A stretch of DNA of 64,000 bases. Origin: Desulfonatronum thiodismutans. GTDB lineage: Bacteria; Desulfobacterota; Desulfovibrionia; Desulfovibrionales; Desulfonatronaceae. Made by a program: the position numbers and the translations under genes. Shown one piece after another: positions 1 through 7,725 of the stretch. The notes below the pieces were generated by a model that did not search any database, was not told the DNA's origin, and saw nothing but the letters and a program-made list of their open reading frames with translations. Within the stretch, counting starts at the first letter, position 1; each line of letters begins with the position of its first letter. Location: assembly GCF_000717475.1 (NCBI RefSeq), contig NZ_JPIK01000020.1:62001-126000 (forward strand), read 5' to 3'.

Positions 1-1137
1 TCCGGAATCTGTCACAGTTGGGCCGCGGATGGGCGGTGCATTTCCCTGCTCAAGATTCTGTATACCAACGTCTGCGAGTACAATTGCGCGTACTGCGTCA
101 ATCGCGGGGACAACGACCTGCCCCGGACCACGTTCACGGTCGGCCAACTCGTGGACCTGACCCTGAACTTTTATCGGCGAAATTACATCGAGGGCTTGTT
201 TTTGAGTTCAGCGGTCTGCCGTAATCCGGACTGGACCATGGAGCGGATGGTCCGGGTGGCCGAAGATCTGCGTCGCGTGCATGGCTTTGGCGGGTACATC
301 CATCTGAAGGTCATCCCCGGCTCGGCGCCGGAACTGATCCAGCGGGCCGGTCTGGCCGCGGACAGGCTGAGCGTGAACATTGAGCTGCCCTCCGAAGCCT
401 CCCTGCGCAGCCTGGCGCCTCAAAAGACCCGGGACGGAGTGCTGCTGCCCATGCTCCGGATCAGCGAAATGATCGGCGAAGCAACGCAAGACCGGCGCAG
501 GCTTCCGGCCCGGACCGCGAACGGCCCGGTGTTCGCCCCGGCCGGGCAAACCACGCAGCTTATCGTGGGAGCCAGTCCGGAACCGGACCGGCAGATTTTG
601 CGGCTTGCCGAGGCCCTGTACGGACGGTTCGGGCTGAAAAGGGTCTATTATAGCGGCTACGTTCCGGTCAGCCGGGACAACCGCCTGCCGGCTCTGAGCG
701 GTCCGCCGTTGCTCCGCGAGCACCGTCTGTACCAGGCGGACTGGCTGCTGCGCTACTACGGTTTCCAGAGCGCGGAACTGTTCGACGACCAGCATGAATG
801 GCTGGACGAGCAGCTCGACCCCAAGGCCGCCTGGGCCCTGCGCCATCCGGACCTGTTTCCCGTGGAGGTCAACCGGGCCCCCCTGGAGCAGCTCCTGCGC
901 ATCCCCGGCATCGGGGTCCGTTCGGCCCGCAGAATCATCGCGGCCCGCCGCTTCGGCCCCCTGCATCCCGAGGATCTGAAAAAGCTCGGCGTGGTCATGA
1001 AACGAGCCCGCTTCTTCGTCACGGCCGGCGGCAAATTCTGGCAAAGCGAAACCTGGAACCCGGCCCGGGCCGAAACCGTGCTCCGGGGCCTGGAAAAGCG
1101 CGGAGCGCCGAGGATGAAGCAGTTGTCGTTTTGGTAA
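1..1137 (+). CDS. Radical SAM protein with C-terminal helix-hairpin-helix, putative DNA modification/repair enzyme (5' end outside window)
   Basis: The reading frame is open from base 1, so the start lies upstream. Residues 29-36 read CEYNCAYC, the CX3CX2C motif that binds a 4Fe-4S cluster in radical SAM enzymes. The C-terminus carries helix-hairpin-helix signatures (PGIGVRSARRI), typical of non-specific DNA binding. The combination matches the family named putative DNA modification/repair radical SAM protein (TIGR03916). The next gene, 15 bases downstream, is its usual partner, so the two are probably co-transcribed. The substrate is unknown for the family. Confidence in the family is high; the role in DNA metabolism is inferred from domains and partnership. 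Confidence 0.85.
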   Translation, partial: SGICHSWAADGRCISLLKILYTNVCEYNCAYCVNRGDNDLPRTTFTVGQLVDLTLNFYRRNYIEGLFLSSAVCRNPDWTMERMVRVAEDLRRVHGFGGYIHLKVIPGSAPELIQRAGLAADRLSVNIELPSEASLRSLAPQKTRDGVLLPMLRISEMIGEATQDRRRLPARTANGPVFAPAGQTTQLIVGASPEPDRQILRLAEALYGRFGLKRVYYSGYVPVSRDNRLPALSGPPLLREHRLYQADWLLRYYGFQSAELFDDQHEWLDEQLDPKAAWALRHPDLFPVEVNRAPLEQLLRIPGIGVRSARRIIAARRFGPLHPEDLKKLGVVMKRARFFVTAGGKFWQSETWNPARAETVLRGLEKRGAPRMKQLSFW

Positions 1138-1152
1138 GAAGGATCGTTTGTA

Positions 1153-1905
1153 ATGCACCAAACTTCACGCATCTTCTCCTACGACAACAGCCTTGACGGG
1201 CTCTTGTGCGCCTTTGCCGCGGCGGATGGGGAAGGGCTGGAGCGGTGCGGTTTTCAGGTCGATGGTGGGGGGCGGCCTGGGTTGTGGCCGCCGACGTCGG
1301 TTTCGGCCCATCCCGAGACGGCCGCTCAATTCCTGGAGCGTTTGCGCCAGGCCGGTGGAGAGGGGACGGTTCAACACGTGATGTACGTGTTTTTGGCCGA
1401 GGTTCAGGGCGCCGAACAACCGTTGTACGAGTTTGCGCGCCTGACGCTGCAAGCCGGGAGAAACGTCCTGGGAATGCGGACCAACGCCGCCGTGCGCCGG
1501 GTGATGGACTGGAAGGCCAAGGTCGGCAAGGAGGCGCACCGCGTCACCGGCCTGCTGCGGTTCATGGAATTGCGGGACGGGACCCTGTACGCCCGCTTTG
1601 AGCCGGACCACAATGTTTTGCCCCTCGTGACGCCCCATTTCCAGCATCGCTTTCCCCGTGAGAACTGGGTGATCCACGACCTGCGCCGCGGGCTGGCCGC
1701 GGCCTGGGACGGTCAGGCCCTGCATCCGGTGGTCGGGGTTCCGGACAATATCGACGCTCTGCTCAGCCAACGGGAAGCCGCGTTCCAGGATCTCTGGCGG
1801 GAATACGTTCAGGCCCTGGCCGTGCCAGAACGCCGCAACCCGGCCTTGCAACGTCGCTTCATGCCTCGGCGGTATTGGAAGCATCTGGTGGAGCGGCCAG
1901 GTTGA
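1153..1905 (+). CDS. TIGR03915/DUF4130 family putative DNA metabolism protein
   Basis: A 250-residue protein starting at ATG 1153, 15 bases after the radical SAM gene. It opens with FSYDNSLDGLLCAFAAA and ends with RRFMPRRYWKHLVERPG, the pattern of the DUF4130 family that accompanies TIGR03916 radical SAM proteins. In many bacteria this protein is fused to, or neighbours, a uracil-DNA glycosylase-like domain; here it ends at the DUF4130 boundary and a cas gene follows, so no glycosylase is visible. Its last 20 codons are duplicated beyond the CRISPR array (11783-11842). Molecular function is not established. Confidence 0.85.
   Translation: MHQTSRIFSYDNSLDGLLCAFAAADGEGLERCGFQVDGGGRPGLWPPTSVSAHPETAAQFLERLRQAGGEGTVQHVMYVFLAEVQGAEQPLYEFARLTLQAGRNVLGMRTNAAVRRVMDWKAKVGKEAHRVTGLLRFMELRDGTLYARFEPDHNVLPLVTPHFQHRFPRENWVIHDLRRGLAAAWDGQALHPVVGVPDNIDALLSQREAAFQDLWREYVQALAVPERRNPALQRRFMPRRYWKHLVERPG
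1846..1905 (+). repeat. Copy A of a 60-base duplicated gene end flanking the CRISPR-Cas locus
   Basis: These 60 bases are the last 20 codons of the DUF4130 gene including the stop. They match 11783-11842 at 53 of 60 positions by direct comparison. Five codons differ, three of them synonymously, and 17 of the 19 encoded residues are the same. The two copies lie on the same strand and enclose the whole cas operon and CRISPR array. Confidence 0.85.
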
Positions 1906-2012
1906 ATGCTTGATGTGTCGTGAGTGAATTGACCGATTGTATACTCCGCACGGGTAGGCTTTCAGAGACATCGTCAAGAGACATGAACCGCCAAGAATGG
2001 AGGTGAGGAATA

Positions 2013-4262
2013 GTGACCATGCTTTTTTACGCCCATTCGACGCTGAGTCCGGACAAGTCGGACTGGCAGTTTCTTGATGATCATCTGGAGAATGTGGCCC
2101 GACTTGCCGCGGAATTCGCCGCGGCTTTCAGCGCTTCCGACTGGGGGCGGACCGCCGGTTTGCTGCACGACGCGGGCAAGGCGACAGCGGAGTTCATCGC
2201 GAGATTGGAGGGGCGGCCAATCCGGGTCAACCACTCCATTTTCGGGTCCCGCCTGGGCGCTGAGCAATGCGGACGGCTTGGGCTTTTGCTGTCCTACGTC
2301 GTGGCCGGCCATCACGGCGGCTTGCCGGATGGCGGAATGCAGGAGGGCCAGCTTCACTTTCGTCTGAAGCAGGAGCGGATTCCGGATCACATTGAGGTGT
2401 CGCCCGTTGTCGCCTGTCCAGCCGACCTGAAGCCGCCGTTCACCTTGCCTCGCGACCAGGCGGGCTTCACCTTGTCCTTCTTTACCCGGATGCTCTTTTC
2501 CTGCCTCACGGACGCGGACTTCCTGGACACGGAAGCCTTTTGCTCGCCGGAAAAGGCCGGATTGCGCAATGCAGTGGCGAACTCGAATAATCAGGCTCAA
2601 GCCGATCAGCTTCCGGCCTTGCAAACCGACCTGGACAGGCATCTGGATGGCCTGCTGCGCAAGGCTGATCCCACCCCGGTGAACATCCTGCGTCGCGACA
2701 TCCTGGAAGACTGCCGACGCATGTCCGCGTCGCCGCCGGGATTCTTCTCCCTGACCGTGCCCACGGGCGGCGGGAAGACTTTGTCTTCTTTGGCCTTTGC
2801 CCTGGATCACGCCGTGGCTCATGGGCTGCGTCGGATCATCTACGCCATTCCGTTCACGTCCATCATCGAACAGAACGCCAAGGTGTTCAGCGACATTCTC
2901 GGCCGGACCAAAGTGCTGGAGCATCATTGCAACTATCGGGACAAGGACGATCCGGAGGACCGGGAATACGACATCCGGCGCGGTCTGGCCGCGGAGAACT
3001 GGGACGCTCCGGTGGTGGTCACCACCAACGTGCAGTTCTTCGAGTCCTTGTTCAGCAACAAGCCTTCGCGCTGCCGCAAGCTGCACAACATCGCCCGGAG
3101 CGTGATCATTCTGGACGAGGCCCAGGCCATTCCCACGGAGTACCTGGAACCCTGTCTGGCGGCCTTGCGCGAACTGGTGGATCGTTACGGCTGCTCCGTG
3201 GTGCTGTGTACCGCCACCCAACCTGCCTTGGACGACCCCGACCTGCGCACCGCCTTGCGCGACGTGCGGGAAATCATATCCCGTCCGGACCGCCTCTACG
3301 CTAAACTCAAGCGCACCCATGTCCGGTTCGTCGGCAAGCTCTCCAATGCGGAACTGGCCGCGCGATTGGACGAACATGAGCAGGTGCTGTGCATCACGAG
3401 CACGAAGCCCCAGGCCAAGGCGGTCTTTGAACACCTGGCCAACCGGGATGGCGCGTTGCATCTCTCCACCAACATGACCCCGGTCCACCGTCGCCGCGTA
3501 TTGGCCGTGATCCGCCGGCGTCTCAAGGAAAACCTCCCCTGCCGGGTGATTTCCACATCCCTCATTGAGGCCGGCGTGGACGTCGATTTTCCCGCGGTCT
3601 ACCGGGCCATGGCCGGACTGGATTCCATTGCCCAGGCCGCCGGGCGGTGCAACCGGGAAGGCAGGCTGCCCGTTGGACGGGGGGGCGGCGGTCACGTCTT
3701 TGTCTATGAGCCGGAGCAGCCGCCCAGAATGCCCTGGCTGCAACGCTGCGCTTCCCGGGCCGCCGAGACCTTGCGCACCATGCCGGACGCCGACCCGTTG
3801 GGGCTGGAAGTCATGCGCCGGTATTTCGAGCTGCTCTATGATGTTCAGGATCTGGACGGCAAACAGATCCTGAAACGCCTGAACGCTCCCCTCGGCAAGG
3901 AGCTGATCCTCCCGTTCAAGGAGGTGGCCCGGGATTTCCGCATCATTGAGGACGAAGGCACGGCCCTGATCATTCCTTTGGAGCCGGATGGGAATGGTCC
4001 GGAACTCGTGGAATCCCTGGAGGCCCAACGGCTGATCCGGGAGCTGCGGCATACCGACTTCCCTCGCTCCACGCTGCGCAAGCTGCAACAATATTCCGTG
4101 ACCGTCCGCTCCAGGGATTTGGCTCGACTGCAAGCTTCCGGGGCCGTGGAAATGATCCATGATCAGTATCCTGTACTTTGCAACGAGGCGGCCTACGACA
4201 GGGACGTTGGTTTGCGCGTGGATGAGGGGGATGTCTGGGATCCGTCGTCATTGATCGTTTAA
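2013..4262 (+). CDS. cas3: CRISPR-associated nuclease/helicase Cas3, type I-C
   Basis: 749 residues. Cas3 is recruited by target-bound Cascade, then nicks and unwinds the displaced strand. An N-terminal HD nuclease domain shows LLHDAGK (H52-D53) and AGHHGG (H100-H101). The superfamily 2 helicase follows with Walker A TVPTGGGKT near residue 250 and the DEAQ box near 368. Further on, STSLIEAGVDVDFP and QAAGRCNREG are the usual helicase C motifs. I chose GTG 2013 because AGGTGAGG sits 5-8 bases upstream; ATG 2019 is an in-frame alternative. It is the first gene of the locus and is separated from cas5 by 192 bases, so it may be transcribed separately. Confidence 0.95.
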   Translation: MTMLFYAHSTLSPDKSDWQFLDDHLENVARLAAEFAAAFSASDWGRTAGLLHDAGKATAEFIARLEGRPIRVNHSIFGSRLGAEQCGRLGLLLSYVVAGHHGGLPDGGMQEGQLHFRLKQERIPDHIEVSPVVACPADLKPPFTLPRDQAGFTLSFFTRMLFSCLTDADFLDTEAFCSPEKAGLRNAVANSNNQAQADQLPALQTDLDRHLDGLLRKADPTPVNILRRDILEDCRRMSASPPGFFSLTVPTGGGKTLSSLAFALDHAVAHGLRRIIYAIPFTSIIEQNAKVFSDILGRTKVLEHHCNYRDKDDPEDREYDIRRGLAAENWDAPVVVTTNVQFFESLFSNKPSRCRKLHNIARSVIILDEAQAIPTEYLEPCLAALRELVDRYGCSVVLCTATQPALDDPDLRTALRDVREIISRPDRLYAKLKRTHVRFVGKLSNAELAARLDEHEQVLCITSTKPQAKAVFEHLANRDGALHLSTNMTPVHRRRVLAVIRRRLKENLPCRVISTSLIEAGVDVDFPAVYRAMAGLDSIAQAAGRCNREGRLPVGRGGGGHVFVYEPEQPPRMPWLQRCASRAAETLRTMPDADPLGLEVMRRYFELLYDVQDLDGKQILKRLNAPLGKELILPFKEVARDFRIIEDEGTALIIPLEPDGNGPELVESLEAQRLIRELRHTDFPRSTLRKLQQYSVTVRSRDLARLQASGAVEMIHDQYPVLCNEAAYDRDVGLRVDEGDVWDPSSLIV

Positions 4263-4273
4263 CCATTCAATTT

Positions 4274-4298
4274 CAAGAAATGTTATTCTTGCCAAGAA
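4274..4298. promoter_or_regulatory. Possible operator: inverted repeat CAAGAA-N6-TTCTTG plus a third half-site
   Basis: CAAGAA (4274-4279) is mirrored by TTCTTG (4286-4291), and CAAGAA recurs at 4293-4298. The element lies 12 bases after the cas3 stop and upstream of the orphan repeat and cas5. Its position suits a repressor or activator site for the cas5-cas2 transcript. I see no convincing -35/-10 pair next to it, and the assignment is inference. Confidence 0.3.
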
Positions 4299-4348
4299 AT
4301 CCATCCTCAAGATATGGGGCTGAGAAAATTGAAGGAGGTTAGCCAGCC

Positions 4349-4379
4349 GTCGACCATCATTTGGTCCGTGGATTGAAAC
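4349..4379 (+). repeat. Orphan type I-C-like CRISPR repeat between cas3 and cas5
   Basis: The element begins GTCG and ends CGTGGATTGAAAC, exactly like the repeats of the array at 10797, but is 31 rather than 33 bases. The middle is a different hairpin: GACCA (4352-4356), loop TCATT, TGGTC (4362-4366). The conserved ends with a changed but still paired stem look like a diverged repeat under structural constraint, as Cas5 of type I-C recognises the stem and the 3' tail. Confidence 0.8.
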
Positions 4380-4406
4380 GAAGTTAAACGTTTGTGTTCG
4401 TAAGCA

Positions 4407-4440
4407 TTTTGGCCGCGAGGACCATGCCTCGCGGCCAAAA
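4407..4440. promoter_or_regulatory. Perfect 14-bp inverted repeat just upstream of cas5
   Basis: TTTTGGCCGCGAGG (4407-4420) pairs with CCTCGCGGCCAAAA (4427-4440) around a 6-base loop. The cas5 Shine-Dalgarno AGGAGG begins at 4443. The T-run is on the 5' side and A-run on the 3' side, so it is not a standard terminator on either strand. It could be the 3' hairpin of the crRNA-like RNA, an operator, or an mRNA processing or stability element. Confidence 0.6.
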
Positions 4441-4454
4441 CACAGGAGGACGCC

Positions 4455-5120
4455 ATGTCATTCGGCATCAAGCTGCGGGTCTGGGGCGACTATGCCTGCT
4501 GGACCAGACCAGAGATGAAGGTGGAACGCGTTTCCTACGACGTGATGACCCCCTCCGCTGCCCGGGGCATCCTGGAGGCCATTCACTGGAAACCGGCCAT
4601 CCGCTGGGTGGTGGACAGAATTCACGTGCTCAAGCCCATCATTTTCGACAATGTCCGCCGCAACGAAGTCAGTTCCAAGATCCCCAAACCCAATCCGGTC
4701 ACGGCCATGCGGGACAAAAAACCGCTGTATTTTCTCGTGGACGAGGGCAACAACCGCCAGCAACGCGCCGCCACGCTCCTGCGGCATGTGGACTACGTCA
4801 TCGAAGCCCATTTCGTGCTCACGGACAAGGCCGGACCGGAAGACAACGAGGGCAAGCACCTGGACATTTTCAACCGCCGGGCCAAGTCCGGCCGGTTCTT
4901 CCACCAACCATGCCTGGGCTGCCGGGAGTTCCCGGCCTCTTTTGAGCTGGTCGAAGGCGAGGTGCCGGTGTCTTTCTATGACGGCCAGATCAAGGAGCTG
5001 GGCTACATGCTCCTGGACATCGACTTTTCCCAGGGCATGACGCCGCTGTTTTTCAAAGCCGAAATGAAGGACGGCGTCATCGAGCCGCCCCCGCCCTGGT
5101 CAGCGGAGGTGCGAGCATGA
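4455..5120 (+). CDS. cas5c: Cas5 of type I-C (Cas5c/Cas5d), pre-crRNA endoribonuclease and Cascade subunit
   Basis: 221 residues. The protein opens SFGIKLRVWGDYACWTRPEM, the Cas5d signature, and continues with the RRM-like core (SAARGILEAIHWKPAIRW). In type I-C there is no Cas6, so Cas5 cuts the repeat after its stem and stays bound to the 5' handle. Start ATG 4455 has AGGAGG 6 bases upstream. The stop overlaps the cas8 start as ATGA (5117-5120), indicating translational coupling. Length is usual for the family. Confidence 0.95.
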   Translation: MSFGIKLRVWGDYACWTRPEMKVERVSYDVMTPSAARGILEAIHWKPAIRWVVDRIHVLKPIIFDNVRRNEVSSKIPKPNPVTAMRDKKPLYFLVDEGNNRQQRAATLLRHVDYVIEAHFVLTDKAGPEDNEGKHLDIFNRRAKSGRFFHQPCLGCREFPASFELVEGEVPVSFYDGQIKELGYMLLDIDFSQGMTPLFFKAEMKDGVIEPPPPWSAEVRA

Positions 5121-6862
5121 TTCTGCAAGCATTGCATGGCTACTACGAAAGGATGATCGCCGATCCCGACTCGGGCATGCCACCGTACGGCACAAGCATG
5201 GAGAACATCTCCTTTGCTCTGGTCCTGGATGAGGAGGGCAACCTTCGAGGGGTAGAGGATCTCCGGGTTGAGGACGGCAAAAAACGCTTTCCCCGCAAAA
5301 TGGCCGTCCCGGCGGCAGTGACCAGAACCTCCGGAGTCAAGGCGAACTTTCTCTGGGACAAGGCCGCCTACGTACTGGGCGCGGACAAAAGCGGAACCAA
5401 GGGACACGCTCCAAAGCTCGCCGCTTTCAAGGAACTGCTTGCCGAGGTCGGCGCGGACGTGGACGATCCGGGCCTTGTCGCGGTTCGGCGCTTCGTGGAC
5501 AACTGGGAGCCGGGGGACGCCGAGACGATCATCAGTGCCCACCACCCCTGGGAGGAAGTAGCTGGCACCAATCTCGTCTTTCGCCTTGAGGGCAGCAAAG
5601 GCTTCATTCATGCCCGACCTTCGGTTCAGCGGGGATGGAGCGCCTTCCAGACCTTGTCTGATGACGCCCCCAAGGTCCAGTGCCTGATCACCGGTGAAGA
5701 CAACATGCCCCTGGCCCGAGTGCATACGCCCATCAAAGGCGTCGTAGGTGGGCAGACTTCCGGCGGGTACATCGTTTCCTTCAATGCTTCGGCCTTCGTC
5801 TCCTACGGGCGGGACAAGGCCGACGTGGGCGAAACATCCGCTTTTGCCTACACCACGGCCCTCAATGCCCTGCTGGCCAGAGGCAGTCGCCAGAAAGTCA
5901 CCATCGGCGACATGACCATCGTGTTCTGGGCCGAACGCTCCAATCCGGCGGAGGATTTTCTGGCGGATCTGTTTGACCCCGCCCCGGTGGAGTCATCGCC
6001 CCAATCCCAAATTGATCATCAGACCACGGTTAAGATTCATGATCTGCTCCAGGCCATCCGGTCCGGAGGGCGGGCCGTGGACATCGTACCGGACCTGGAC
6101 GAATCCGTGCGGTTCTATCTGTTGGCTCTGGCGCCCAATGCATCCCGGTTGTCCATTCGATTTTGGGCGAGCAACACCGTGGGGGACTTGTTGCGCAAGG
6201 TGGGCAGGCATTTTCAGCAACTGGAAATCGTCCGGCAGTTCGACTCCGATCCGGAGTTTCCACCGCTCTGGCGATTGCTTCGCCAGACCGCGCCGCTGGG
6301 TAAAAGCGAAAACATCTCGCCGGTCCTGGCAGGCGGCATGGCCAAGGCCATGCTCACCGGCTCGCCCTATCCGCAAAGCCTGCTGCCCACCGTGCTCGGC
6401 CGCATCCGGGCCGAGCATCAGGTCACGTATTTTCGGGCCGCCTTGATCAAGGCGTTTTTGATCCGCAACAAGCAAAGGGAGGTACCCGTGTCACTCGATT
6501 CCGCTCGAACCGATCGTCCGTATTTGCTGGGCAGGCTGTTCGCCGTGCTGGAAAAGGCCCAGGAAGATGCGGTCCCTGGGGCCAACGCCACCCTCAAGGA
6601 CCGCTACCTCGGCTCGTCCTCGGCTAATCCCGGACAGGTCTTTCACATCCTGCTCAAAAACACGGCCAACCACACAGCCAAGCTGCGCAAGGATCCGGAG
6701 AAAAAAGGCCTGGCTTTCAACCATGAAAAAATGATCCAGGAGATCATGGACGCTTTCGACGATTTTCCGGCCACCATGACGTCCGAGGAACAGGGGCTGT
6801 TCATGATCGGCTACTACCATCAGCGCAAAGATCTTTTCACCAAGAAAACCAAGGAGGCTTAG
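5117..6862 (+). CDS. cas8c: Cas8c (Csd1), large subunit of type I-C Cascade
   Basis: 581 residues. Cas8c recognises the PAM and opens the target duplex. The N-terminus MILQALHGYYERM and the segment SFNASAFVSYGRDKADVGETSAFAY fit the Csd1 family. Later segments such as FYLLALAPNASRLSIRFW are also characteristic. It overlaps cas5 by four bases and is followed after two bases by cas7. A second translation start inside the gene (GTG 6488) should yield Cas11c, as known for type I-C. Length is typical. Confidence 0.93.
   Translation: MILQALHGYYERMIADPDSGMPPYGTSMENISFALVLDEEGNLRGVEDLRVEDGKKRFPRKMAVPAAVTRTSGVKANFLWDKAAYVLGADKSGTKGHAPKLAAFKELLAEVGADVDDPGLVAVRRFVDNWEPGDAETIISAHHPWEEVAGTNLVFRLEGSKGFIHARPSVQRGWSAFQTLSDDAPKVQCLITGEDNMPLARVHTPIKGVVGGQTSGGYIVSFNASAFVSYGRDKADVGETSAFAYTTALNALLARGSRQKVTIGDMTIVFWAERSNPAEDFLADLFDPAPVESSPQSQIDHQTTVKIHDLLQAIRSGGRAVDIVPDLDESVRFYLLALAPNASRLSIRFWASNTVGDLLRKVGRHFQQLEIVRQFDSDPEFPPLWRLLRQTAPLGKSENISPVLAGGMAKAMLTGSPYPQSLLPTVLGRIRAEHQVTYFRAALIKAFLIRNKQREVPVSLDSARTDRPYLLGRLFAVLEKAQEDAVPGANATLKDRYLGSSSANPGQVFHILLKNTANHTAKLRKDPEKKGLAFNHEKMIQEIMDAFDDFPATMTSEEQGLFMIGYYHQRKDLFTKKTKEA
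6488..6862 (+). CDS. cas11c: Cas11c small subunit from an internal start within cas8c
   Basis: GTG 6488 is exactly in frame with cas8c (codon 458) and is preceded by AAAGGGAGGT at 6474-6483, a strong Shine-Dalgarno with 4 bases of spacing. The product is the C-terminal 124 residues of Cas8c, largely helical and rich in charged residues. Type I-C systems are known to make Cas11c this way, with a product of this size, and it lines the belly of Cascade. Nothing else in this part of the gene explains such a ribosome site. Confidence 0.8.
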   Translation: MSLDSARTDRPYLLGRLFAVLEKAQEDAVPGANATLKDRYLGSSSANPGQVFHILLKNTANHTAKLRKDPEKKGLAFNHEKMIQEIMDAFDDFPATMTSEEQGLFMIGYYHQRKDLFTKKTKEA

Positions 6863-6864
6863 TC

Positions 6865-7725
6865 ATGACCGCCATCGCCAACCGCCATGAATTCGTCCTG
6901 CTCTTCGACGTGATCAATGGAAATCCCAACGGCGATCCGGACGCCGGAAACATGCCCCGCATCGACCCGGAAACCGGACACGGGCTGGTCACGGACGTCT
7001 GCCTGAAGCGCAAGATCCGCAACCATGTGGCCCTGGCCAAAGAGGGGGGAGAGGGCTTCAAGATCTACATTCAGGAAAAGGCCGTGCTGAACAGGACCCA
7101 CGAGCAGGCCTACGTTGCTCACGATCTCAAGTACGAAGCCAAGAAGCTGCCCAAAAAGATCGAGGACGCTCTGAAGGTCACGGGCTGGATGTGCGCCAAC
7201 TTCTACGACATTCGAACCTTTGGCGCGGTTATGACCACGGATATCAACTGCGGCCAAGTTCGGGGGCCGGTGCAACTGGCCTTTGCCAAGAGCGTGGAGC
7301 CCATCGTTCCCCAGGAAATCAGCATCACCCGGATGGCCGTAACCAATGAAAAAGACCTGGAAAAAGAGCGGACCATGGGCCGCAAGCACATCGTGCCCTA
7401 CGGATTGTATGTGGCCCACGGCTTCGTCTCCGCCCCTCTGGCCGAAAAGACCGGCTTTTCCGATGCGGACCTGGACCTGCTTTGGGATGCCCTGATCAAC
7501 ATGTTCGAGCACGACCGTTCGGCCGCGCGCGGCCTGATGAGCAGCCGCAAGCTCTTTGTCTTCAAGCACCAGAACAAGCTCGGCAACGCGCCGGCTCACA
7601 AACTCTTTGACCTGATCCAAGTGAAGCGCCAGGATGACTCCACCGGTCCGGCCCGGTCTTTCACGAACTTTTCAGTTTCCGTAGGCCAGCCTCCGGCGGG
7701 GGTGGAGATGATGGAACTGCTCTGA
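6865..7725 (+). CDS. cas7c: Cas7c (Csd2), backbone subunit of type I-C Cascade
   Basis: 286 residues. Several Cas7 copies coat the crRNA guide. The opening NRHEFVLLFDVINGNPNGDP, followed by NMPRIDPETGHGLVTDVCLKRKIRN, is the classic Csd2 signature. AAGGAGG lies 8 bases before ATG 6865. The stop overlaps the following ATG as TGATG (7723-7727), so the next gene is coupled to it. Length is normal for the family. Confidence 0.95.
   Translation: MTAIANRHEFVLLFDVINGNPNGDPDAGNMPRIDPETGHGLVTDVCLKRKIRNHVALAKEGGEGFKIYIQEKAVLNRTHEQAYVAHDLKYEAKKLPKKIEDALKVTGWMCANFYDIRTFGAVMTTDINCGQVRGPVQLAFAKSVEPIVPQEISITRMAVTNEKDLEKERTMGRKHIVPYGLYVAHGFVSAPLAEKTGFSDADLDLLWDALINMFEHDRSAARGLMSSRKLFVFKHQNKLGNAPAHKLFDLIQVKRQDDSTGPARSFTNFSVSVGQPPAGVEMMELL

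Larger units (their letters stand above)
4349..4440 (+). ncRNA. Candidate crRNA-like guide RNA (repeat tail, 27-base guide, 3' hairpin)
   Basis: After the orphan repeat come 27 bases (4380-4406) and then a perfect 14-bp hairpin (4407-4440). If Cas5 cut the orphan repeat at its usual place, the product would have an 11-base TGGATTGAAAC handle, a guide and a 3' stem-loop: the layout of a mature crRNA. Known precedents are crRNA-like regulators (CreR) and antitoxin RNAs (CreA) encoded by degenerate mini-arrays beside cas genes. I could not find a convincing target with a TTC PAM by eye, so function is inference. Confidence 0.4.

Noticed and set aside
1929..1945. TTGACC and TATACT upstream of cas3 as a promoter
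   Set aside because: The two boxes are only 5 bases apart, which does not suit a sigma-70 promoter.
4255..4262. Possible target of the crRNA-like guide at the cas3 stop
   Set aside because: Only 8 bases pair, they do not include the first seed positions, and no TTC PAM is next to them; part of the match comes from a short palindrome.
4407..4440. Hairpin before cas5 read as an intrinsic terminator
   Set aside because: On either strand the T-run precedes rather than follows the stem, and cas5 begins right after it.
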